Position numbers and translations under genes: made by a program
NCBI GenBank assembly: GCA_030538085.1
Contig: JAUNUR010000012.1
Span: forward strand, 1-60,528
Direction of reading: 5' to 3'
DNA length: 60,528 bases
From: Pseudomonadota bacterium
GTDB taxonomy: Bacteria > Pseudomonadota > Gammaproteobacteria > Burkholderiales > Burkholderiaceae_C
Notes under the pieces: generated by a model
Told to the model about the DNA's origin: nothing
Seen by the model: only the letters and a program-made list of their open reading frames with translations
Databases searched by the model: none
Shown: positions 54,117 through 60,528 of the stretch, piece by piece
How positions within the stretch are numbered: the first letter of the stretch is position 1
Layout of the letters: each line of letters begins with the position of its first letter

Positions 54117-54350
54117 CCTAGAAACGGCAGTTGGATGCGCCCGAGCGTGCCGTGATGGCCGCGCCAGGCAAGGCGCGAGGATGCAGCGCACTCGTGTGCG
54201 CAAGGACGAGCAACGCTGCATGGCGCGGCCAGCGCGGTGCGATCGGGTGCATAGCGTATTCACCCAACAGGTGAGCGTGATCGAAGCCTAGAAATTCAGT
54301 GTTCATGCGGATTACCCAAAAATGGCAAGCGGTCAACTGGCGTTTCTAGG
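54117..54350. repeat. Complete long family 3 element (234 bp) between ttrC and ttrA
   Basis: Bounded by CCTAGAAACGGCAGTTG and CAACTGGCGTTTCTAGG. The left portion matches the fragments at 1-50, 23553-23601 and 60435-60528. The right portion matches the reverse complement of 10457-10602. An internal hairpin pairs GATGCAGCG with CGCTGCAT. No open frame of interest. Confidence 0.85.
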
Positions 54351-54355
54351 TTCAG

Positions 54356-55390
54356 TCAGGCCAGCGCCGCATGGGCGCGGGGCGGGAAGCGGAACAGTCC
54401 CCAGGTCACGATGGCGATCAGCGCGGCCACCAGGCCGAACACGCCGACCATGCCGAGCACGCCGTCACCACCCAACGAGATGCCTTGCAGGTACAGCCCG
54501 GCGCCGAACTTGGGCACCGTCTGCACGGCCATGAACACGATCCAGCGGAACACCCAGGCGGCCACCAGCATGGCCAGGGCCAGCAGCAGCGCATAGCCGG
54601 CGCTCATGCCGCCGGGCACCGGCCGCCAGATCAGCGCCAGCAGCACCAGGCCACCGATGACCGAGCCCACCAGTGCCAGCTTCCAGGCGCCAAAGTCATT
54701 GAACAGGCTGATCGCCTCGCTGAACGAGGGCGACTGACCCAGCGCGCCCAGCAAGGCCCAGACCAGGGCCGTCACCACCAGCGCCAGCGACACCCATTGC
54801 GCGATGCGGCGCACCAGCAGCAGCGGCGCGGCGCCCAGGCTGGCAGGCAGCCAGCGTGCGACCAGCAACACGGCGCCCAGCGTGCCCAGCATGCCGGTCA
54901 GCGCCAGGTTGATGGGCAGGAACGGCGTGGCCCACAGCGGCCGTGCACGCACCACCATCATCTCGCCGCCGGTGTAGGTGAGGATGCTCAGCGCGCTCAG
55001 CGCCAGCAGCACCGCCACCAGGCGCAGCAGGCCGGGCTTGCGCAACCACCACAGGGCTGCGAAGGCCAGTGACAGCACCACGAACACGGGCAGAAGGAAG
55101 GCGCCCAGCGACATCCACGACCAGGGCGTGGGGTGTGCGTAGAAGTGCCAGAAGCGGCCCGGCTGGTGCAGGTCGGCCAGCAGCGAGACCGGGGCGGCGA
55201 TGGCGGTGACCAGCAGCACCGTCACCACGGCGGGCAGCAGCCGGGCGCGGTCGGATTCTGCGCTGCCGAAGGCCAGCCAGGCGGCCAGCAGCGCCGCGGT
55301 GGCGGCAATGCCGATGAGGAAGAAGTACTGCACGGCCCAGGGCAGCCAGGCCGCTTCGTAGGCGGGGGTGAGCAGTTCGATGATGTCCAT
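54356..55390 (-). CDS. ttrC: Tetrathionate reductase subunit C (NrfD-like membrane anchor)
   Basis: A 344-residue polytopic protein with about eight or nine hydrophobic helices. It fits the NrfD/PsrC family that passes quinol electrons to an iron-sulfur subunit. FWHFYAHPTPWSWMSLGAF and YTGGEMMVVRARPLW are typical. It lies between ttrB and ttrA as in Salmonella. A 234-bp repeat separates it from ttrA. Confidence 0.88.
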   Translation of the reverse strand: MDIIELLTPAYEAAWLPWAVQYFFLIGIAATAALLAAWLAFGSAESDRARLLPAVVTVLLVTAIAAPVSLLADLHQPGRFWHFYAHPTPWSWMSLGAFLLPVFVVLSLAFAALWWLRKPGLLRLVAVLLALSALSILTYTGGEMMVVRARPLWATPFLPINLALTGMLGTLGAVLLVARWLPASLGAAPLLLVRRIAQWVSLALVVTALVWALLGALGQSPSFSEAISLFNDFGAWKLALVGSVIGGLVLLALIWRPVPGGMSAGYALLLALAMLVAAWVFRWIVFMAVQTVPKFGAGLYLQGISLGGDGVLGMVGVFGLVAALIAIVTWGLFRFPPRAHAALA

Positions 55391-55408
55391 GATGTTCTCC
55401 TGCGTCGA

Positions 55409-56185
55409 TCAAGCCTCGGGCACCACGCGCACGCCGGCCTGGCCGTCGATGCCGTTGACGAACTCGTCGGGCAAGCCGATGTAGAAGACGTGCGGGCGCG
55501 TGCCCAGGTCGGGCTTGAGCACCTTGATCTCGCCCTTGTTGTCGCGCAGCAGCGTGGAAATCTCGCTCTGCGGGTCGTTCAGATCACCGATCTTGCGGGC
55601 GCCGCCCACGCAGCTTTCGACGCAGGCAGGCAGCAGGCCGGCCTCCAGCCGGTGTTCGCAGAAGGTGCACTTGTCGGCGGTCTGCGTTTCGTGGTTGATG
55701 AAGCGGGCGTCGTACGGGCAGGCCTGCACGCAATAGCCGCAGCCCACACAGCGCTCGTTGTCCACCAGCACCACGCCATCGGTGCGCTGGAAGGTGGCCT
55801 GCACCGGGCACACCGGCACACAGGGCGGGTTGTCGCAGTGGTTGCACAGGCGCGGCAGGCTCACCATGGCGGGCGGCGCGCCCTGGACCTTGGTGTCGAC
55901 TTCGTACTGCAGCACCGTGGTGCGGAACTGGCCGAGTGGCGGCAGGTTCTCCATCGAGCAACTCACGGTGCAGGCCTGGCAGCCGATGCAGCGGCGGATG
56001 TCCACCAGCATGCCGTAGCGCTTGCCGTCGGCGCCGGGGCGGCGTGCGGGTTGGCTGCCGATGGCGGCTTCAGCCGGGTCAGCGGCCACCACCATGCCGG
56101 TGGCCGTGACGCCAAAGCCCAGCAATGCGCGCAACAGGCCGCGCTTGCTGGTCGACGGAGAGGCGGGAGGGGTTGGAGTGGTCAT
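55409..56185 (-). CDS. ttrB: Tetrathionate reductase subunit B (4Fe-4S electron transfer)
   Basis: A 258-residue periplasmic ferredoxin-like subunit with four cysteine clusters: CIGCQACTVSC, CNHCDNPPCVPVC, CVGCGYCVQACPYD, and CTFCEHRLEAG with a later CVESC. The signal peptide has the Lys-Arg motif SKRGLLRALLG and cleavage near AEA. In Salmonella, TtrB is the classic example of a Tat signal with KR instead of RR. It is the first gene of the operon. Confidence 0.92.
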   Translation of the reverse strand: MTTPTPPASPSTSKRGLLRALLGFGVTATGMVVAADPAEAAIGSQPARRPGADGKRYGMLVDIRRCIGCQACTVSCSMENLPPLGQFRTTVLQYEVDTKVQGAPPAMVSLPRLCNHCDNPPCVPVCPVQATFQRTDGVVLVDNERCVGCGYCVQACPYDARFINHETQTADKCTFCEHRLEAGLLPACVESCVGGARKIGDLNDPQSEISTLLRDNKGEIKVLKPDLGTRPHVFYIGLPDEFVNGIDGQAGVRVVPEA

Positions 56186-56320
56186 TGTGTGGAGGTCCCT
56201 TCAAGACGCTTTTCAACGCGTGTCCCAATGTAAGAATCAATAACCCCACTGCCAATCAGGTGAATGAAGGAGTGGGCTAGACGCTTTTCCCTATTGCTGA
56301 CCGGGTTACTCGGAATTGAA
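56186..56320. promoter_or_regulatory. Divergent ttrB/ttrS control region with 11-bp direct repeat
   Basis: AGACGCTTTTC occurs at 56204-56214 and again at 56279-56289, exactly 75 bases apart. This is the only non-coding space between the structural genes and the two-component genes, so it is the likely target of TtrR. Confidence 0.4.
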
Positions 56321-58156
56321 ATGCAGCCGGTGATGTCTTTTCCCCGCACCCTTTCACGCGCGATGCGCCAGCTTTGGCTGGGCGCATGGCTGTGCTGCTG
56401 GGGCGCGCTGGCCTGGGCGCAGGATGGCGCCCCGGTGCGCATCGGCGTGCTGGCGTACCTGGGTGCCGATGCCGCGGTGGCCGAATGGACGCCGGTAGCC
56501 ACCCAACTGCAGCGTGCCCTGCCAGGCCGCACGGTGGAATTGATCTCGATGGACCACGCCGCGCTGAACGACGCGGCGCAATCGGGCCGCGTCGATTTCA
56601 TCATCACCAACCCGGGGCATTACGTCGAACTTGAATCGCGCGTGGGCGCCTCGCGCATCCTCACGCTGCAGACCGGCGGCACGCTGCCCACGTCGGCCTG
56701 GCAGGCGGTGGGCGCGGCGGTGGTCACGCTGGCAGGCAACCCGCGCATCCAGCGGTTGGCCGATCTGCGCGGGCAGCGCGTGGCGGTGGTGGGCAAGGAG
56801 GCGTTCTCGGGCTACCAGCTGGTGTGGCGTGAGCTGGCGGCGGAAGGCATTGACCCGTCCCGCGATCTGCGGCAACTGCTGGTGGTCGGCCTGCCGATGG
56901 ACCGCGTGCTGGATGCCGTGGCCAGCGGCGCGGCCGATGCGGGCTTCGTGCGCGCCTGCATGATTGAGAGCCGGCCTGAATGGCGCCAGCACTTTCGCGT
57001 GGTGTCGGCGCGGCCCGAAGCCGGCTTTGCCTGCGCCACCTCCACCCGCGTCTACCCCAACTGGCCCATTGCCACGCTGCGCCACACCGATGCCGCGCTG
57101 GCACGCCAGGTCACGCTGGCGCTGCTGCAGATGCAGGCCGGCGACAGCCCCATCACCTGGGCCGTGCCGGCCGATTACCAGGCGGTGCACGAGCTGCAGC
57201 GCGAGCTGAAGATTGGCCCCTACGCCAACCTGGGCGTGCCCACGCTGACGGCGCTGGCGCAGCGCTACTGGCCGTGGCTGGCGGGGCTTCTGGGCCTGAT
57301 CGCGCTGGGCGGCATCTATACCCTGCACGTCGAGCGCCAGGTGCAGGCGCGTACCGCCGACCTGCGCCAGGCGGCGCGCGAGCGCGATGAGCTGGAAGGC
57401 CGCCTGCGCGAAAGCCGCGAGCAGGCCGAGCACATGGCGCGCCTGTCGGTGCTGGGCGAGCTGTCGGGCACGCTGGCGCACGAGTTGAACCAGCCGCTGG
57501 CGGCGATCGGCAATTACGCGCACAGCCTGATCCGCCGCATCGACAACCAGCGGCTGACACCCGACGCCGCGCGCGAAGCCGCCAGCGAGATGGCCGGCCA
57601 GGCCGAGCGCGCCGCCGGCGTGTTGAGCCGCATCCGCGCCTTCGCCAAGAAGCGCGTGGCGCAGCGGCAGGCGGTCGACCCGGTGACGCTGGTGCACGAG
57701 GCCGTGGCACTGTTCCGCGGCATGCAGGTGCATGCGCCGCCGGTCGACGTGGTGGGCGAACTGCCCGTCGGCACCTTGTTGACGGTGGATGCGCTGCAGA
57801 TTCAGCAAGTGCTGCTCAACCTGCTGAAAAATGGCATGGACGCGACGCGCCAGCTAACGGTCGAGCGGCAGCCGCTCACCGTCAGCCTGCGGCACGCTGG
57901 TGGTGGCGTGCACATCGGCGTGCGCGACCGTGGCGAGCCGCTCACGCCCGAGCAACAATCCGGGCTGTTCGAGCCCTTTTTCACCACCAAGGCCGATGGC
58001 ATGGGCCTGGGTTTGTCGATCTGCCGCAGCATTGCCGAGGCCCATGGCGGCCGACTCGACGCCACGCCGGCCGCCGATGGCCCCGGCCTGTGTTTCACCC
58101 TGACCTTGCCGCACGATGACCGCATCCATCCCCGCGACCACCTCCACAGTGCTTGA
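56321..58156 (+). CDS. ttrS: Tetrathionate-sensing histidine kinase TtrS
   Basis: About 611 residues. A signal peptide or membrane anchor precedes a periplasmic binding domain of the phosphonate-binding type (VRIGVLAYLGADAAVAEWTP, FIITNPGHYVELESRVGA). A transmembrane helix (WLAGLLGLIALGGIYTL) leads to a coiled coil, HisKA with the phospho-accepting histidine in LAHELNQPLAAIGNY (codon 57479-57481), and HATPase_c with LLNLLKNGMDATR and GMGLGLSICRSIAEAHGG. The start is uncertain: ATGs at 56264, 56321, 56333 and 56363 are all in frame. It overlaps ttrR by 41 bases. Confidence 0.9.
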   Translation: MQPVMSFPRTLSRAMRQLWLGAWLCCWGALAWAQDGAPVRIGVLAYLGADAAVAEWTPVATQLQRALPGRTVELISMDHAALNDAAQSGRVDFIITNPGHYVELESRVGASRILTLQTGGTLPTSAWQAVGAAVVTLAGNPRIQRLADLRGQRVAVVGKEAFSGYQLVWRELAAEGIDPSRDLRQLLVVGLPMDRVLDAVASGAADAGFVRACMIESRPEWRQHFRVVSARPEAGFACATSTRVYPNWPIATLRHTDAALARQVTLALLQMQAGDSPITWAVPADYQAVHELQRELKIGPYANLGVPTLTALAQRYWPWLAGLLGLIALGGIYTLHVERQVQARTADLRQAARERDELEGRLRESREQAEHMARLSVLGELSGTLAHELNQPLAAIGNYAHSLIRRIDNQRLTPDAAREAASEMAGQAERAAGVLSRIRAFAKKRVAQRQAVDPVTLVHEAVALFRGMQVHAPPVDVVGELPVGTLLTVDALQIQQVLLNLLKNGMDATRQLTVERQPLTVSLRHAGGGVHIGVRDRGEPLTPEQQSGLFEPFFTTKADGMGLGLSICRSIAEAHGGRLDATPAADGPGLCFTLTLPHDDRIHPRDHLHSA

Positions 58157-58772
58157 CTGGCAGATCCACCTGGTCGACGACGACGCCGCGTTTCGCCGCT
58201 CGCTGGTGTTCCTGCTCGAATCCATGGGCTGGGCCGTGCAGGCCCATGGTTCGGCGGCGGATTACCTGACCCACGGCCTGCCGCACATCGAGCAGACCGG
58301 CTGCCTGCTGCTGGACGTGCGCATGCCCGGCATGAGCGGGCTGGAGCTGCAGCAGGCCCTGATCGCGCGCGGGTTGTACCTGCCGATCGTGTTTCTGACC
58401 GGGCATGGCGACGTCGAACTGGCGGTGCAGGCCATGAAGCGCGGCGCCTTCGACTTCCTGGAGAAGCCTTTCAAGGACCAGCGCTTGCTTGACATCGTGT
58501 CAGCTGCACTGCGCCAGCGCGAGATCGAGCGCGCCGCCACCGACCGCGCGCGCCAGGCCGCCGAGCGGCTGGCGCGACTGTCCCCGCGCGAGGCCGAGGT
58601 GGCCCGTCTGGTCGCGCGCGGCCTGCCCAACAAGCTGGTGGCGCGCGCGCTGGACATCAGCGAGAAGACGGTGCATATCCACCGTCAGCACGTGATGGAA
58701 AAGGCTGGGGTGGGCAGCGCGGCGGAACTGGCGCGCCTGATGCTGCAAGGCGACCCGCGTGCGCTGGATTGA
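58116..58772 (+). CDS. ttrR: Tetrathionate response regulator TtrR (FixJ family)
   Basis: A 218-residue two-domain regulator. The receiver has the acidic DDD at 21-23, the phospho-accepting D67 in LLLDVRMPG, and the lysine in FLEKPFK. The C-terminal LuxR-type HTH reads LSPREAEVARLVARGLPNKLVARALDI and ISEKTVHIHRQHVMEKAGV. It should activate ttrBCA when phosphorylated by TtrS. Confidence 0.92.
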   Translation: MTASIPATTSTVLDWQIHLVDDDAAFRRSLVFLLESMGWAVQAHGSAADYLTHGLPHIEQTGCLLLDVRMPGMSGLELQQALIARGLYLPIVFLTGHGDVELAVQAMKRGAFDFLEKPFKDQRLLDIVSAALRQREIERAATDRARQAAERLARLSPREAEVARLVARGLPNKLVARALDISEKTVHIHRQHVMEKAGVGSAAELARLMLQGDPRALD

Positions 58773-59093
58773 AGAGCAATACCGCAATACGTTCGAGCCC
58801 GGTGATCAGCACGGGGGGCTTTGAGGGCGGGCGCTCCTACCGTTTTGCGCTCCAAACGATGACGAATGCCTTTCTTGTCATTGAACCTATTGAGAGTTTT
58901 GCCATTCAGGACAAGCCTATGTCATGCCATCACCTCATCCCGTCATTGCGGCGAAGGCCGCAATCCACACGGTGTCCGTGGGTCAACGCCCCGCGTCAAG
59001 GTGACGCCCCATGGATTGCGGCCTTCGCCGTAATGACGAGGGAATGTGAGGGGGTTTTTCTGATGGCCCGCGCTGTCGTGATTTTTGAAAACT
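58773..59093. other. Composite repeat region between ttrR and rarA
   Basis: A 321-base gap between convergent genes. A partial family 2 repeat (58857-58876) is followed by a K-type end (GTCATTGAACCTATTGAGA), a REP-like inverted repeat (58941-59038), and a K-type end in the opposite orientation (59057 onward). No gene is seen. Confidence 0.65.
58941..59038. repeat. REP-like inverted repeat (family 5)
   Basis: CGTCATTGCGGCGAAGGCCG at the left and GGCCTTCGCCGTAATGACG at the right, enclosing about 60 bases. One arm base is changed relative to the copy at 10114-10213. Confidence 0.8.
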
Positions 59094-60434
59094 TCAACAG
59101 GTTTCAGCGTCCGGCGGCTCGCCAGCGGCGTCGCGGTTACGCTGGCGCAACTCAGCCAGCTTGTCGCCGATCCTGATCTCCAGCCCGCGCGGCACAGGCT
59201 GGTAGAACTGCTGCGCTGGCATGCCTTCGGGCAGGTAGCGCTCGCCCGCCGCGAAGCCGCCAGCCTCGTCGTGCGCGTAGCGGTAGCCCTTGCCGTAGTC
59301 GAGCTGCTTCATCAGCTTGGTGGGCGCGTTGCGCAGGTGCATGGGCACGGGGCGCGTGGTGTCACTCTTGACGAAGGCCCTGGCGGCGTTGAAGGCCTTG
59401 TAGACGGCGTTGCTCTTGGGCGCCACGGCCAGGTACACCACGCACTCGGCCAGCGCCAGTTCGCCTTCGGGGCTGCCCAGGCGCTCGTACACGTCGGCTG
59501 CGTCGAGTGCCAGGCGCAGCGCGCGCGGGTCGGCCAGGCCGATGTCCTCGCTGGCCATGCGGATCAGGCGGCGCGCCAGGTAGCGCGGATCGGCACCGCC
59601 GTCGAGCATGCGCGCGAACCAGTACAGCGACGCATCGGGATCGCTGCCGCGCACCGACTTGTGCAACGCGCTGATGGTGTCGTAGAACTGCTCGCCGCCC
59701 TTGTCGTAGCGGCGCAGGCGCTCGCCCAGCACCTTCAGCAGCCAGGCGTCGGTGATGGTGTCGACCTGCTCGGCGCGGGCGGCGACGAACAGTGTCTCCA
59801 GCGTGTTCAGCAGGCGGCGCGCATCGCCGTCGGCGTAGGCGATGAGGCGCTCTTTCGCTTCTGTTTCGATAGCTGCCTGCGCTTGCTCCGCCTGCGCCCG
59901 AGCCAGAATCTGCTTCAGATCGTCTTCATTGAGCGGCTGCAGCACATAGACGGCGGCGCGCGACAGCAGGGCGGAATTGACCTCGAACGACGGGTTTTCG
60001 GTGGTGGCGCCGATGAAGGTGAACAGGCCGCTCTCGACGTGCGGCAGAAAGGCATCCTGCTGACTCTTGTTGAAGCGGTGCACTTCGTCGACGAAGACGA
60101 TGGTGGCCTGTGGCGCCAGGCCATCGCGCGCCTTCTCGGCCAGTTCCACCGCCTCGCGGATGTCCTTCACGCCGCCCAGCACCGCGCTGATGGGGATGAA
60201 CTGCGCATCGAACGCATCGGCCATCAGCCGCGCGATGGTGGTCTTGCCGGTGCCCGGTGGCCCCCACAGGATGCAACTGTGCGGCTGGCCCGACTCGAAG
60301 GCGATGCGCAGCGGCATGCCCTCGCCCAGCAGGTGCTGCTGGCCCACCACCTCGGCCAGCGCGCGCGGGCGCAGGCGCTCGGGCAGGGGCACGTGCAGGG
60401 TGGCGCCGTGGCGGGGTTCGCGTGAAACAGTCAT
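59094..60434 (-). CDS. rarA: Replication-associated recombination protein RarA
   Basis: A 446-residue AAA+ ATPase acting at stalled replication forks. Walker A is [13 protein letters not shown], Walker [15 protein letters not shown], with sensor [14 protein letters not shown]. The C-terminal [22 protein letters not shown] and [16 protein letters not shown] are diagnostic of RarA/MgsA. Residues about 175-192 ([17 protein letters not shown]) are encoded by a family 7 repeat. The ATG directly abuts the terminal G of a family 3 repeat and has no properly spaced ribosome-binding site, so initiation is unusual or the start lies elsewhere. Confidence 0.93.
   Translation of the reverse strand: MTVSREPRHGATLHVPLPERLRPRALAEVVGQQHLLGEGMPLRIAFESGQPHSCILWGPPGTGKTTIARLMADAFDAQFIPISAVLGGVKDIREAVELAEKARDGLAPQATIVFVDEVHRFNKSQQDAFLPHVESGLFTFIGATTENPSFEVNSALLSRAAVYVLQPLNEDDLKQILARAQAEQAQAAIETEAKERLIAYADGDARRLLNTLETLFVAARAEQVDTITDAWLLKVLGERLRRYDKGGEQFYDTISALHKSVRGSDPDASLYWFARMLDGGADPRYLARRLIRMASEDIGLADPRALRLALDAADVYERLGSPEGELALAECVVYLAVAPKSNAVYKAFNAARAFVKSDTTRPVPMHLRNAPTKLMKQLDYGKGYRYAHDEAGGFAAGERYLPEGMPAQQFYQPVPRGLEIRIGDKLAELRQRNRDAAGEPPDAETC
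59859..59911 (-). repeat. Family 7 element inside rarA
   Basis: On the coding strand CTGGCTCGGGCGCAGGC then AGCGCAGGCAGCTATCGAAA, matching the glpK copy in order and reading frame. Confidence 0.7.
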
Positions 60435-60528
60435 CCTAGAAACGGCAGTTGGATGCGCCCGGGCGTGCCGCGCTGGGCGTGTCAGGCAAGACGCGAGGAC
60501 GCGGCAGGCTCGTGCCTGCAAGGACGAG
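60435..60528 (+). repeat. Family 3 element, cut by the window end
   Basis: CCTAGAAACGGCAGTTGGAT, GCGCCCGGGCGTGCCG and a GCAAGACGCGAGGACGCG hairpin portion like that of 54117-54350. It starts at the base next to the rarA start codon. Confidence 0.8.

Overview
The window looks like chromosomal DNA from a beta-proteobacterium of the order Burkholderiales, most likely family Comamonadaceae. The evidence is high GC, the spc/alpha ribosomal gene order, a class of FAD/Fe-S fusion oxidoreductase common in that order, an orphan Bug-type solute-binding protein, and several dispersed repeat families. There is no prophage, CRISPR array, complete insertion sequence or rRNA operon. Nearly all genes are housekeeping or respiratory. 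The accessory signal lies in the intergenic repeats and in two conserved-looking but poorly understood gene modules.

Layout. 1-4,960: a small secreted protein, hemE, a 166-nt structured repeat, priA behind two DnaA-box matches, and a second small secreted protein. 5,000-9,782: an AEC permease, a second copy of the structured repeat, a chalcone-isomerase-like secreted protein, then rep helicase overlapping a lipoprotein gene. 9,783-10,680 is almost pure repeat. 10,688-19,846: initiator tRNA and the minus-strand spc-alpha ribosomal operon from rplN to rplQ, with a strong promoter before rplN and a separate promoter for the tRNA inside the end of rplQ. 19,860-23,393: glpD and glpK sit where the S10 ribosomal genes would be expected.

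23,627-31,532: a phytase-type esterase-like protein, ribBX, ribH, nusB, an aminotransferase, and ybgC-tolQ-tolR-tolA without tolB or pal. 31,694-35,230: dnaE. 35,511-38,006: five genes encoding a wHTH-like protein, a Ras-like GTPase and three roadblock/LC7-like proteins. 38,214-43,138: a four-gene minus-strand operon (solute-binding-like protein, TelA, vWA lipoprotein, XpaC-like protein). 43,371-50,453: a 1,291-aa FAD/Fe-S oxidoreductase, an NAD-binding epimerase-like protein, a ferredoxin-reductase-type enzyme and a Bug-family binding protein.

50,789-58,772: a complete tetrathionate-reductase-type locus. The structural genes ttrB-ttrC-ttrA run on the minus strand, divergent from the ttrS-ttrR two-component system. 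Both TtrA and TtrB have Lys-Arg rather than Arg-Arg export motifs. 59,094-60,434: rarA, whose start codon abuts another repeat.

At least seven repeat families are woven between the genes, and some enter coding sequence. These are a 166-nt element folding as one long hairpin with compensated arms, TGACRAA palindromes (about 11 copies), modular elements ending in CCTAGAAACGGCAGTTG, stop-codon-proximal GC-rich elements, REP-like inverted repeats, CTCTCCC repeats, and a short element that encodes in-frame peptide in both glpK and rarA. All function calls come from reading the sequence; no database search was run.
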